Origin: Mucilaginibacter flavus
Lineage (GTDB): Bacteria > Bacteroidota > Bacteroidia > Sphingobacteriales > Sphingobacteriaceae
Length of the DNA: 64,000 nucleotides
Reading direction: 5' to 3'
NCBI RefSeq assembly: GCF_030409315.1
Contig: NZ_JAUFPS010000024.1
Location: 195,607-259,606 of the forward strand
This document shows, one piece after another, positions 34,369-42,863 of the stretch. The translations under genes were made by a program, and so were the position numbers. Position 1 is the first letter of the stretch. Each line of letters starts with the position of its first letter. Below the pieces are notes generated by a model that was given only the letters and a program-made list of their open reading frames with translations, did no database searches and had not been told where the DNA came from.

Positions 34369-34965
34369 ATGAAAATATTACACCTCGTATCAAGCCCTCG
34401 CGGCGCGGCCTCAGTGAGCATTCAGTTAGGGAATGCTATTGTCAAAAAACTACAGGCTGCTCATCCCGGCAGCAGCGTTATAACCCGCAATCTTTCCCAA
34501 AACCCATATCCACACTTGGAGGATGTGCATGTCCAGTCATTTTTTACACCTGCCGAAAAGCGTTCGCCGGAATTAGCCGAAGCCATTAAAAATTCTGACG
34601 CGGCTATTGCCGAATTAAAAGCTGTTGATGTGATTGTGATAGGCGTACCTATGTACAATTTCACCATCCACTCCACCCTGCAAGCCTGGATCAACCACAT
34701 TGCCCGTGCCAACGAAACTTTCAACTATTCGGGTGGTACGCCGGAAGGTTTGGTAAAAAACAAAAAGGTTTACCTGGCCATCGCGTCTGGCGGGATTTAC
34801 TCTGAAGGAGTTATGAAAGCTTATGATTTTACCGAGCCTTATTTACGCACCGTATTAGGCTTTTTAGGGATGACTGATATTACCACCTACCGCGCCGAAG
34901 GTTTAAAAGTACCGGCCTTGCAGGAGACCGCGCTGAGTAAAGCGGTAGAAAGCATCGAGGTATAA
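34369..34965 (+). CDS. azoR: FMN-dependent NADH-azoreductase
   Basis: From ATG 34369 the protein has 198 residues; an 18-residue extension from 34315 would start right after the operator and is rejected. It has the flavodoxin-like fold with the FMN phosphate loop SSPRGAASVSIQLG near residue 8, the conserved VPMYNFTIHSTLQAWID-like region (here IGVPMYNFTIHSTLQAW) and ASGGIYSEG. AzoR reduces azo dyes and quinones with NADH in the cytoplasm. A convergent terminator follows. Confidence 0.92.
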   Translation: MKILHLVSSPRGAASVSIQLGNAIVKKLQAAHPGSSVITRNLSQNPYPHLEDVHVQSFFTPAEKRSPELAEAIKNSDAAIAELKAVDVIVIGVPMYNFTIHSTLQAWINHIARANETFNYSGGTPEGLVKNKKVYLAIASGGIYSEGVMKAYDFTEPYLRTVLGFLGMTDITTYRAEGLKVPALQETALSKAVESIEV

Positions 34966-34975
34966 GCATCTTATT

Positions 34976-35007
34976 AATCTCCTTGACTTCTAAAAGTCAG
35001 GGAGATT
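34976..35007. terminator. Bidirectional terminator
   Basis: AATCTCCTTGACTT and AAGTCAGGGAGATT pair over 14 bases (one G-T) between convergent azoR and the next minus-strand gene. Confidence 0.7.
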
Positions 35008-35011
35008 ATAA

Positions 35012-35323
35012 CTATTTATAATAATCTTCTGTAGATGCCGCGAGCGACAGCAAATCCAGCACCGGCTCAACCTCCAGTTCGCTTGCCCAAAGTTCAGCAG
35101 CAAATTTTTTGAATGATTCCAACCCCTGCAATACCAGGTGAGCTTCCTCGCTTTCAAACTGATCAAAGTGCATAAAGGTTTTACCATCGGGCAGCAGCCA
35201 TGCCCCGTATTTAATACCCGGATGGTTCAATTGTTTTAATTCATTAACCACCGCGGCAATATTGGCCTGGTTAGTGGCGGCATATTCGGCTTTGGTGGTG
35301 TATTGTACGCGTACTACTTTCAT
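35012..35323 (-). CDS. ABM-like dimeric alpha/beta-barrel protein
   Basis: The 103-residue protein has the size and strand pattern (VVRVQYTTK, IKYGAWLLPDGKTFMHFDQF) of antibiotic biosynthesis monooxygenase-like or stress-responsive dimeric barrel proteins. No clear catalytic residue can be assigned. Function unknown. Confidence 0.7.
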   Translation of the reverse strand: MKVVRVQYTTKAEYAATNQANIAAVVNELKQLNHPGIKYGAWLLPDGKTFMHFDQFESEEAHLVLQGLESFKKFAAELWASELEVEPVLDLLSLAASTEDYYK

Positions 35324-35374
35324 GGGGATGAGTTTTTAATAAAGGTAATGATCTCGGCTTTAGCTTTTAATTAT

Positions 35375-35382
35375 TAAATTTG
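35375..35382 (+). promoter_or_regulatory. Promoter -7 element of the zeta-like module
   Basis: TAAATTTG fits TAnnTTTG, 29 bases before the start of the small upstream gene. No convincing TTTG box. Confidence 0.45.
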
Positions 35383-35411
35383 TAGTCACTTGCAAAATAC
35401 AACATTAAGCA

Positions 35412-35711
35412 ATGACCAACATGAGTTCGACAGCAATTATCAATAACTTCTCCAATACTTATAGTTTAAAAATAGCGTCGATGCAGGATGTTATTCGTAA
35501 GCTTCGTAGCGAGGATTTGAAGCAGGGGCATTGTTTCATGATTTTTGATGAAAACCTGCCCGAAGATCAAGCTTACTATGAATATCCGGATGGCAATATC
35601 CAAATTGAAAAACTCGACAAACGAAACATCGAAATTCCAAGACAAATAGTAAAGGTTTTAAATAAAAGCGAAGCCGCTATTGTTAGAAAAGCCCATGGCC
35701 TCAATTATTAA
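35412..35711 (+). CDS. Putative antitoxin or partner of zeta-like kinase
   Basis: A 99-residue, mildly acidic protein starting at ATG 35412 (or 35421). Features are SMQDVIRKLRSEDLKQG and DENLPEDQAYYEYPDG, with a C-terminal basic stretch. I do not recognise the family. Its last 17 bases overlap the start of the kinase gene, the arrangement seen in many toxin-antitoxin pairs, where the small first gene is the antitoxin. Confidence 0.6.
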   Translation: MTNMSSTAIINNFSNTYSLKIASMQDVIRKLRSEDLKQGHCFMIFDENLPEDQAYYEYPDGNIQIEKLDKRNIEIPRQIVKVLNKSEAAIVRKAHGLNY

Positions 35712-36348
35712 GCCCCAGCTTTTTATTGTAACTGGCAGCAACGGGGCGGGTAAATCCACATTAAAGCAAACTTTGTTGCCCCCTGAATTTAGTGATCTTA
35801 ATATTTTTGATGGCGACATTTTTTTCACCCAAAAAAGTACTGAGTTTTATAAAAAATATAAAAGCTCTAAAGAGTCGCGAAAACTTGCAGAGGCAGCCTT
35901 AGAAGAACATTTCCTTGACTTAACGGCTCAACATATACGAGAGAAACTTCATTTTGCTTATGAAGGGCATTTCACTGGAGCAGGTGCGTGGAAAATCCCC
36001 GAAAAATTTAAAGAAGCAGGATTCGAAATTCATTTAATTTTCTGTGGCCTGAATAATTTGTATAAATCTGTACAACGTGTCGATATACGAGTTAAAAAAG
36101 GAGGATTTCATGTTCCTCCTCTGGCAATCGAAAACAACTTTTACGGAAACATGGAGATGCTAAACAAAAACTTCAAAATGTTCCACTCAATAGAAATTTT
36201 AGATACATCCAACAATAACATCCTACCGGTTTGTAGCATCACCCAATCAGGGTCATTTACTCCCCTCTCAAATGCCGAAATACCAAACTGGTTCAAAACA
36301 GGGCTTCCCGAAATTTACAGGCTTCTGGTTCCCCTGCCTCCAAAATGA
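35695..36348 (+). CDS. Zeta-toxin-like P-loop kinase
   Basis: From ATG 35695 the protein has 217 residues. The P-loop GSNGAGKST near residue 14 is followed by FDGDIFF (a candidate catalytic Asp) and AYEGHFTGAG. This resembles zeta toxins, which phosphorylate UDP-GlcNAc, or related AAA_33 kinases. It overlaps the small upstream gene by 17 bases, supporting a two-gene module. The genes are more AT-rich than the neighbouring nusB block, consistent with an accessory module. Confidence 0.72.
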   Translation: MASIIKPQLFIVTGSNGAGKSTLKQTLLPPEFSDLNIFDGDIFFTQKSTEFYKKYKSSKESRKLAEAALEEHFLDLTAQHIREKLHFAYEGHFTGAGAWKIPEKFKEAGFEIHLIFCGLNNLYKSVQRVDIRVKKGGFHVPPLAIENNFYGNMEMLNKNFKMFHSIEILDTSNNNILPVCSITQSGSFTPLSNAEIPNWFKTGLPEIYRLLVPLPPK

Positions 36349-36399
36349 CATTCAAACCAACTTTTACCTTAAAACACAAGCTTTGCAAGTCAATTAAAC

Positions 36400-36430
36400 T
36401 TTGGCGAAACCAAAAAAACACCTACTTTTG
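36400..36430 (+). promoter_or_regulatory. Bacteroidota-type promoter of the dehydrogenase operon
   Basis: TTTG at 36400-36403, 19 bases spacer and TACTTTTG at 36423-36430 match the full consensus. It lies 31 bases before the start of the Glu/Leu-type dehydrogenase gene. Confidence 0.8.
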
Positions 36431-36461
36431 TGCCGCCTTAAAACATTTACTGCCATAGCTA

Positions 36462-37547
36462 ATGTCCGTTCAACCATCAATGCAATCTATATTCAGTCAG
36501 CTCGATACTTTCGGGCACAAAAAAGTGGTGTATTGCAGTGATCCGGAAACGAATCTGAAAGCTATTATCGCAATACATGATACTACGTTAGGTCCGGCTT
36601 TTGGCAGTACCCGTATGTGGAGCTACAAAACAGAGGCCGATGCACTGGAAGATGTATTGCGCCTTTCAAAAGGCATGACCTATAAATGCGCCATCGCAGG
36701 CCTTAACATGGGTGGCGGCTACTCGGTTATCATTGGCGATTCGCGCCGCGATAAAACCGAAGCTCTTCTGCGGAAGTTCGGTCGTTTCATTAAAAACCTT
36801 AACGGCGAGTTTATTACATCCGAAGATGTAGGCACTAATCCGCGCGATATGGAATACATCCGTATGGAAACCGAACATGTTACCGGCATTCCCGAGTCAT
36901 TGGGTGGTAGTGGCGATCCTTCGCCCGTTGCAGCTAAAGGTGTTTTTATGGGGATTAAAGCCTGCGTTAAAGAACAATTTGGCAGCGATACCCTTACCGG
37001 TCGCTCGGTAATTGTACAAGGCGTTGGCCACGTAGGCGAGCACCTGGTGCGCTTACTGCGTGAAGAAAATGTAAAGGTTTATGTAAGTGATATACAGGAA
37101 GACCGTATTGGCCAGATAGCCAAAAAATACGGAGCCCAGGCGGTATCAAACAACAGTATTTTTGATATCGACGCCGATATTTACGCGCCATGCGCTTTAG
37201 GCGGCACGGTTAATACCCAAACTATCAATAAACTAAAATGCAGCATCATTGCCGGTTCGGCCAATAACCAGTTATTGAACGAGGCTGAACATGGTACCAT
37301 GCTGTTAGATAAAGGCATTTTGTTTGCCCCCGATTATGTGATTAACGCGGGTGGCATTATCAATTGCTATTCGGAGTTGAAGGGCTTCAGCAAAAAACGC
37401 ACTATTCAGCTTACCGAAAATATTTACGACGTTACACGCAACATTTTAAAACTTTCAAAGCTCGAAAACATTTCTACTACCGAAGCGGCCAACAAAATTG
37501 CCGAGAAACGGATAGCAGATATTAAAAAAGTAAAATCATCATATTAA
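36462..37547 (+). CDS. Leucine/valine dehydrogenase homologue, Lys-to-Tyr variant
   Basis: The 361-residue protein aligns by eye with leucine dehydrogenase along its length: MTYKCAIAGLNMGGG near residues 72-86, SEDVGT near 120-125, the NAD site VQGVGHVGEHLVRLL, and APDYVINAGGIINCYSEL. The first catalytic Lys is Lys75 and the Asp is Asp122, but the second Lys of the GGGK motif is replaced by Tyr87 (codon TAC). In Bacillus leucine dehydrogenase this Lys is catalytic, so the enzyme may have altered or lost activity. It has a strong promoter and precedes nusB. Confidence 0.9.
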   Translation: MSVQPSMQSIFSQLDTFGHKKVVYCSDPETNLKAIIAIHDTTLGPAFGSTRMWSYKTEADALEDVLRLSKGMTYKCAIAGLNMGGGYSVIIGDSRRDKTEALLRKFGRFIKNLNGEFITSEDVGTNPRDMEYIRMETEHVTGIPESLGGSGDPSPVAAKGVFMGIKACVKEQFGSDTLTGRSVIVQGVGHVGEHLVRLLREENVKVYVSDIQEDRIGQIAKKYGAQAVSNNSIFDIDADIYAPCALGGTVNTQTINKLKCSIIAGSANNQLLNEAEHGTMLLDKGILFAPDYVINAGGIINCYSELKGFSKKRTIQLTENIYDVTRNILKLSKLENISTTEAANKIAEKRIADIKKVKSSY

Positions 37548-37599
37548 TTATAATAAATTAACCGTTTGCTATTTATAGCAAATCAAATCGTTCTTACAC

Positions 37600-38547
37600 A
37601 TGTTAAACAGAAGGCACCTACGGGTAAAAGTATTACAGGCATTGTACGCGTTCCATCAATCGGACGTTAGAGAAATTAAGCAGCACGAAAAAAACATGCT
37701 GGGCAGTATTGACCAGGTTTTTGAAATGTATGTTTGGATGCTGTCGCTGATTTCTGAAGTGGTTAGTTTTGCCGAAAACGACGCCGCCGAAAGAGCCAAC
37801 AAACATTTACCCACCGCCGATGACCTTAATGCCAACCTTAAAATTATTGGCAACAGGTTTATCCTTTCCTTAAATGATAACAGGGATTACCTTATTGCTT
37901 TAAAAAAGTATAAGGTTGATTGGGGCTTTGAGCCCGAATTGGCAAAAACCCTGTTCATCACTCTTAAAAACTCACCTGAATATGCCGAATACCTGGCAAA
38001 AACAGGCGACACTATCCAAACGGATAAAGACATCATTAAATTTATTTTCAAAAAAGTAATTCTGAAATCATCATTAGCCGAGCAGGTTTTTGAAGACAAG
38101 TTTATTTTTTGGCCCGTAGATAAAGATGTATTACAGGCACTCATCGCTAAAACATTCAAAAACTTTTCGAGCGAAGATTACAAACAAAACCACCTGGCCG
38201 AAATTACCGGTAACTGGGTAGAAGACCGTGAATTTGTAGTTGATCTTTTTGAAAAAAGCATCCGTTTTGATACCCCTTACCAGGAGTTGATAGCCGCCAA
38301 AACCACCAACTGGGAGCCAGACCGTATTGCGATGATGGATACCTTGTTAATGAAAATGGCTATTACAGAGTTCATTAACTTCACTTCTATCCCGGTTAAA
38401 GTTACTATTAATGAGTACCTGGAAATTTCAAAGGAGTTTAGCACACCTAAGAGTAATTCATTTATAAACGGTATCTTAGACAAGATTTTGATTGACCTTA
38501 GGGCCGAAAACAAAGTCAAAAAAATTGGCAGAGGATTAATAGAATAA
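37600..38547 (+). CDS. nusB: Transcription antitermination factor NusB (long form)
   Basis: The 315-residue protein begins LNRRHLRVKVLQALYAFHQ, typical of NusB, and its C-terminal part (about 190-310) holds the second half of the NusB fold, with DRIAMMDTLLMKMAITEF and SNSFINGILDKI. The length is about twice that of E. coli NusB; an inserted middle region is normal in Bacteroidota. NusB acts with NusE in ribosomal RNA antitermination. It heads a block with DUF1573, yajC, YbbR and coaE genes. Confidence 0.94.
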   Translation: MLNRRHLRVKVLQALYAFHQSDVREIKQHEKNMLGSIDQVFEMYVWMLSLISEVVSFAENDAAERANKHLPTADDLNANLKIIGNRFILSLNDNRDYLIALKKYKVDWGFEPELAKTLFITLKNSPEYAEYLAKTGDTIQTDKDIIKFIFKKVILKSSLAEQVFEDKFIFWPVDKDVLQALIAKTFKNFSSEDYKQNHLAEITGNWVEDREFVVDLFEKSIRFDTPYQELIAAKTTNWEPDRIAMMDTLLMKMAITEFINFTSIPVKVTINEYLEISKEFSTPKSNSFINGILDKILIDLRAENKVKKIGRGLIE

Positions 38548-38568
38548 CCACTATAGCGCTTTTAAAAA

Positions 38569-39027
38569 ATGAAGAAACTGTTTTTAAGCTTAGTAACCGC
38601 AGGCCTGTTATTATCGGCCTGTAACCAATCAAAAACCAGCAGCACAACCGCGGCAGCAGATAGCACCGCAACACCAGCGGCAGGCGCTACAACCACTGCA
38701 GATGCAGCCAATGCACCGGTAATGAAGTTTGAAAAAGAAAGCCATGATTTTGGCAAAATCAAACAAGGTGATAAGGTTAATTACGATTTTAAATTTACCA
38801 ACACGGGTAAATCGCCATTAATTATCAGCGAAGCGCATGCTACTTGCGGCTGTACTATACCGGAGTGGCCAAAAGCACCTGTTAAACCAGGCGAAAGCGG
38901 CGTAATCAAGGTTACATTTAACAGCGCCGGCAAAACCGGTTTACAGGATAAGCAAATTACCTGTACTGCCAATACCGTACCCGCGCAAACTATGGTACAC
39001 CTTATTGGCGAAGTTTTAACTAAATAA
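38569..39027 (+). CDS. DUF1573 lipoprotein
   Basis: A 152-residue protein with a lipoprotein signal (LLSAC, Cys18), an Ala/Thr-rich linker and a DUF1573 domain showing ESHDFGKIKQGDKV and ATCGCTIPEWPKAPVKPGE. These domains resemble immunoglobulin-like ASPM/SPD-2/Hydin folds. It should be periplasmic and lipid-anchored. It lies between nusB and yajC in the same direction. Confidence 0.92.
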   Translation: MKKLFLSLVTAGLLLSACNQSKTSSTTAAADSTATPAAGATTTADAANAPVMKFEKESHDFGKIKQGDKVNYDFKFTNTGKSPLIISEAHATCGCTIPEWPKAPVKPGESGVIKVTFNSAGKTGLQDKQITCTANTVPAQTMVHLIGEVLTK

Positions 39028-39042
39028 TTTTTAATTTAAACA

Positions 39043-39363
39043 ATGATAGCAACTATTTTTTTACAGGCCGCCGGTCAGCAAGGTTATGGCATGTTGATAC
39101 CAATGGTATTAATTATCGTGGTATTTTATTTTTTCATGATCCGTCCGCAGGTTAAAAAGCAAAAAGATCAAAAGAAATACGTAGATGAACTTAAAAAAGG
39201 CGACAGGGTGGTTACCACCGCCGGCATCCACGGCCGTATCATCGACCTTAACGACACTACTTTTTTAGTTGAAGTTGATAACGGTAAAATCCGTTTCGAT
39301 AAATCAGCAATTTCTTTAGATGCCTCAAAAGCATTGAACGCACCAGCTACTGTGAAAGCTTAA
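39043..39363 (+). CDS. yajC: Preprotein translocase subunit YajC
   Basis: A 106-residue protein with one membrane helix (about 17-35, MLIPMVLIIVVFYFFMIRP) and the family motif RPQVKKQKDQKKY, then LKKGDRVVTTAGIHGRI. YajC associates with SecDF at the inner membrane. It lies 15 bases after the DUF1573 gene. A terminator and repeat tract follow. Confidence 0.96.
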   Translation: MIATIFLQAAGQQGYGMLIPMVLIIVVFYFFMIRPQVKKQKDQKKYVDELKKGDRVVTTAGIHGRIIDLNDTTFLVEVDNGKIRFDKSAISLDASKALNAPATVKA

Positions 39364-39627
39364 GCTTTCACGAGCAAAGATAAAAAGACAAAGGAGCAAG
39401 GATTTAAAGACAAAAGACTTAAAACTCCAAAAGGCGAAAGAGAACTGGTAGTTTTACCATTACGCTTTCGCCTTTTTTAGGATAAAGGAGCAAAGACAAA
39501 AGATTTAAGGCGAGGAAATTGACGACTTTCAACTTGCCTTCAGCAAAAAATCCTTTATCCTTACTCCCTAAATCCTTTATGCAAGAAAGTCCTTACTCCT
39601 TGCTCCATAAATCCTTACTCCAAAAGA
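39364..39627. repeat. Purine/pyrimidine word repeats with terminator
   Basis: Contains repeated words such as AAAGGAGCAAGGATTTAAAGAC and, in inverted form, AATCCTTTATCCTTACTCC. A hairpin AAAAGGCGAAAG / CTTTCGCCTTTT at 39429-39478 with a T6 tract should terminate the yajC transcript. Confidence 0.75.
39429..39478 (+). terminator. Terminator after yajC
   Basis: Arms AAAAGGCGAAAG (39429-39440) and CTTTCGCCTTTT (39465-39476) with T-run at the 3' side. Confidence 0.75.
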
Positions 39628-40575
39628 ATGGCTATAGTAAAATTATCAGCAACAGAACGCAGGAGGCTCTCGGTATTTTTTACCTGTTTGGGGCTGGCTA
39701 TTATTGCCTGGATTTTTACTACGCTGTCAAGTCCGTTGCCTTATACTATTGATACGGCGGTAACTTACAAAAACACGCCACAGCGTCGGGCCTTTCATTC
39801 TTTACAGGCCGATACCCTTAAAGCTACGGTACAGGGAACAGGCTGGCAAATGCTGTTTTCTAAAATGCGGGCCGATAGTAAACCCATCACCATCGATCTA
39901 TCGCCATTGGAAACACGTAATTACGTTGTGCTAAGCACCCAGCTAAAACAAATTAACGCAAAGCGGGATGCAAATCAACAGATTTCGGTAATTGACCCCG
40001 ATACCCTTTATTTTGATTTCAGCAACAGGCTCACCAAAAAGGTGCCGGTAACAGCATTAATGAACATCAGCTATCAAAAACAATTTGCCGTATCGGGCAA
40101 TGTAACTATCAAACCAGCCTATGTAACCGTGAGCGGCCCTACTGATAGGTTAAAGGAAATTACGGATTGGCGAACAGACTCTATCCATGCCGATAAAATA
40201 AACGAAACCATTAACACCAGGATAAATTTACAGCCCGTTAAGGAGGGCAATTTAAATGTATACCCCAAAACCGTGCAGGTAATTATCCCTGTTGATGAGT
40301 TTACCGAAAAAACATTAGATATCCCCGTTAAACTCATCAACAACCACAATTACGATAATGTTAAGGTGTTTCCGCAAAAGGTGAGGGTTACCTTTACTAC
40401 CTCCTTAAACCGGTATAAGGATATGACAGAGGATTTATTTGAGGCCACTGCCGATCTTGACCTTTGGCGCGATCACGGATACTCAACCCTGCCGGTAGTA
40501 GTTAACCGCTTCCCTCCTTTTTGCAAAATTGTTAAGGTTGTTCCGGCTAATATTGATTTCATCATCAAAAAATAA
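39628..40575 (+). CDS. YbbR-like domain protein
   Basis: The 315-residue protein has one N-terminal membrane helix (about 15-32) followed by an extracytoplasmic part with YbbR-type repeats, seen as KKVPVTALMNISYQK, VTVSGPTDRLKEI and KTLDIPVKLIN. In other bacteria the YbbR protein CdaR binds and regulates diadenylate cyclase, but no cyclase gene is here. Its stop overlaps the coaE start in TAATG, so the two are translationally coupled. Confidence 0.85.
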   Translation: MAIVKLSATERRRLSVFFTCLGLAIIAWIFTTLSSPLPYTIDTAVTYKNTPQRRAFHSLQADTLKATVQGTGWQMLFSKMRADSKPITIDLSPLETRNYVVLSTQLKQINAKRDANQQISVIDPDTLYFDFSNRLTKKVPVTALMNISYQKQFAVSGNVTIKPAYVTVSGPTDRLKEITDWRTDSIHADKINETINTRINLQPVKEGNLNVYPKTVQVIIPVDEFTEKTLDIPVKLINNHNYDNVKVFPQKVRVTFTTSLNRYKDMTEDLFEATADLDLWRDHGYSTLPVVVNRFPPFCKIVKVVPANIDFIIKK

Positions 40576-41174
40576 TGCTTAAAGTAGGTTTAACAGGCAA
40601 TATAGGCAGCGGCAAAACCACGGTAGCCAAAGTTTTTGAACTGCTGGGCATCCCCGTTTTTTATGCTGATGATGAAGCTAAAAAGGTAATGGTAACCGAT
40701 GCGATATTGATAGCCGCCATTAAACAGGCCTTCGGTGTGGTATCCTACTTTGACGATGGCAGCCTTAACCGTAAACACATTTCGGCCATTGTTTTTAATA
40801 ACCCTGCCGAATTGGAGAAACTAAACGCGCTGGTACATCCCGCGGTTTTCAGGGCCTTTGATAAGCTGGAAAGCGACGCTAAAGATGCGCCTTATATTAT
40901 TCGTGAAGCGGCTATTTTGTTTGAAAGCGGATCTTACAAAACCTGTGATCGTACGCTGATAGTTACCGCACCTTTTGAAAAACGAATGGCCCGTGTAGTG
41001 GAGCGCGACAACATTGCCATAGCCGAAGTTGAAAAACGCGAAGCCCGCCAGATGCCCGAAGAGGAAAAGAAAAAACTGGCAGATGATATCATCATTAACG
41101 ATGATGTGCAATTGGTGATACCGCAGGTGATAGCTTTACATGAGAAGTATTTATCACTCGCCAATACATTATAA
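40575..41174 (+). CDS. coaE: Dephospho-CoA kinase
   Basis: The 199-residue protein begins with GLTGNIGSGKTT (P-loop) and has YADDEAKKVM with the catalytic Asp, LVHPAVFR and IREAAILFESG, all CoaE hallmarks. It performs the last step of coenzyme A synthesis. It overlaps the YbbR-like gene by one base. Confidence 0.96.
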   Translation: MLKVGLTGNIGSGKTTVAKVFELLGIPVFYADDEAKKVMVTDAILIAAIKQAFGVVSYFDDGSLNRKHISAIVFNNPAELEKLNALVHPAVFRAFDKLESDAKDAPYIIREAAILFESGSYKTCDRTLIVTAPFEKRMARVVERDNIAIAEVEKREARQMPEEEKKKLADDIIINDDVQLVIPQVIALHEKYLSLANTL

Positions 41175-41219
41175 AAAATTAGCTTTATGCTTTAAGCGTT
41201 CCGCTTTCGGCTCCCAAAT

Positions 41220-42158
41220 ATGATACTCGACGATTTTGTACTGATAGATGAAAAAGGACTTTACTGCAAGTACGGCGATTTTTACCTCGACCCTAAATTA
41301 CCTGCCACACGCGCGGTAATTACCCATGCCCATGCCGACCACGCCATCAGCGGTAACAATGAGGTTTACTGTACCCGCGCTACGGCAAATGTGATGCAGT
41401 TACGTTATGAACGCTCGGCAGCCAAAGTGTTTAACATCATTACTTTTAATGAACCTTTTACTATTGGAGGGGTAAGCATCACGTTTATACCCGCCGGCCA
41501 CATGCTTGGTTCGGCGCAAATTCTGATGGAGTATAATGGTTCCAGATACTTGTATACCGGCGATTACAAATTACAGCCCGATGCCACCTGCGAGCCTATT
41601 GAATGGGTTACTACCGATGTGCTGATCACGGAAAGTACCTTTGCTGACCCAGCCGTTATTCACCCCGATCCTATTGAAGAGATCAAGAAGATCAACGCTA
41701 TTAAAAGCAATATACTTTTGGGCGCTTACGGATTAGGCAAAAGCCAACGGCTAATTAATTTGATTACCCAGCATGCCCCACAAAAAAAAATCCTGGTACA
41801 CCATAAAATAATGCCCATCAACGCCATTTACGAGCGCATGGGCGTTATGATAGGCAAATACCAAATGTACGGCCGTAAACTAATGAAAGTGCAGGACGAG
41901 TTTGTATACATAGTGCCACCCTTTACGTTTGATAGTTACATCAGGGCTACAGGGGTTAAACGCTTATTTGCTTCAGGCTGGAAAAACCTGCAGGTTAATA
42001 ACCAGGATACGCTTTTTATATCCGACCACGTGGACTGGAACGATATATTAGAAACTATTGCCCGCACCCAACCCAAACAGGTTTGGACGCTTCACGGCGA
42101 TGGCAGGCACCTTAAAAACCATTTTAAAGACCAGATACTGGTTAAAATACTCAACTAA
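41220..42158 (+). CDS. Metallo-beta-lactamase-fold exonuclease
   Basis: The 312-residue protein has the motif THAHADHAISG (H-x-H-x-D-H), then GHMLGSAQILME, YTGDYKLQPDATCEP and FISDHVDWNDIL, as in the beta-CASP or ligase-associated DNA exonuclease group (YSH1-like). Such enzymes are usually paired with an ATP-dependent DNA ligase in repair; none is next to it. A DUF5522 gene is coupled to its stop. Confidence 0.88.
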   Translation: MILDDFVLIDEKGLYCKYGDFYLDPKLPATRAVITHAHADHAISGNNEVYCTRATANVMQLRYERSAAKVFNIITFNEPFTIGGVSITFIPAGHMLGSAQILMEYNGSRYLYTGDYKLQPDATCEPIEWVTTDVLITESTFADPAVIHPDPIEEIKKINAIKSNILLGAYGLGKSQRLINLITQHAPQKKILVHHKIMPINAIYERMGVMIGKYQMYGRKLMKVQDEFVYIVPPFTFDSYIRATGVKRLFASGWKNLQVNNQDTLFISDHVDWNDILETIARTQPKQVWTLHGDGRHLKNHFKDQILVKILN

Positions 42159-42331
42159 TGTTACAGGAAGGTGTTGACTATTATATAAACGAGGACGGCA
42201 ACTTTGTTTTTACCAAACAATACCACCAAAAACGTGGCTATTGCTGTAAAAACAAATGCCTGCATTGCCCCTGGGATTATGGCAAACCCGAAAAAAGCAA
42301 CAACCAACCGGAGAAGCAACCGGAGGATTAA
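42158..42331 (+). CDS. DUF5522 small cysteine protein
   Basis: A 57-residue frame whose ATG overlaps the exonuclease stop in TAATG. The product MLQEGVDYYINEDG continues with YCCKNKCLHCPWDYG, the four-Cys signature of DUF5522. It probably binds zinc or another metal. The coupling suggests a function together with the nuclease. Confidence 0.85.
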   Translation: MLQEGVDYYINEDGNFVFTKQYHQKRGYCCKNKCLHCPWDYGKPEKSNNQPEKQPED

Positions 42332-42404
42332 CGAAATGCCGCTGTGCCGATAACAACAAATTAAAAATAATTAGAGATATTTGCACTTTAGTCATTAAAC
42401 TATT

Positions 42405-42854
42405 ATGCGGATAGACGACGAAATACAAAGCACTAATTTTGAGGATAATTACCACAAAGTTGCTATCAACATTAACTATACATCGGGTTGGTTAGGTAAT
42501 TATTTCCGTTGCCATTTTGATAAGCATAACCTTACACAGCAGCAGTTTAATATTCTGCGTATTTTAAGAGGTCAGTATCCAAAACCGGCAACTATCAATT
42601 TGTTGAAGGAACGGATGATTGATAAAATGTCGGACGCGAGCCGTATTGTTGACCGCCTGATTCAAAAAGAACTGGTTTCACGTTGTACCAATAACAAAGA
42701 TCGCCGCGCAGTTGACATCCGAATCAGCGAACTTGGTCTGCAAACCCTTGCCAAAATGGACGAAGAGTTTAAAACCCGCGAAGTACTTAAAAACAACCTC
42801 AGCGAAGAAGAAGCCGGGCAATTAAGTGATTTATTGGATAAGTTGAGGGGGTGA
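42405..42854 (+). CDS. MarR-family transcriptional regulator
   Basis: The 149-residue protein has a winged helix with LTQQQFNILRILRGQYPKPA and MSDASRIVDRLIQKELVSR, then NKDRRAVDIRISELG in the wing. The target is not clear, as neither neighbour shows an obvious palindrome. A repeat tract follows. Confidence 0.9.
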   Translation: MRIDDEIQSTNFEDNYHKVAININYTSGWLGNYFRCHFDKHNLTQQQFNILRILRGQYPKPATINLLKERMIDKMSDASRIVDRLIQKELVSRCTNNKDRRAVDIRISELGLQTLAKMDEEFKTREVLKNNLSEEEAGQLSDLLDKLRG

Positions 42855-42863
42855 GTTTATCAG

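Noticed and set aside
37600..38547. NusB fused to another protein because of its length
   Set aside because: The long form is usual in Bacteroidota and the NusB ends are both intact.
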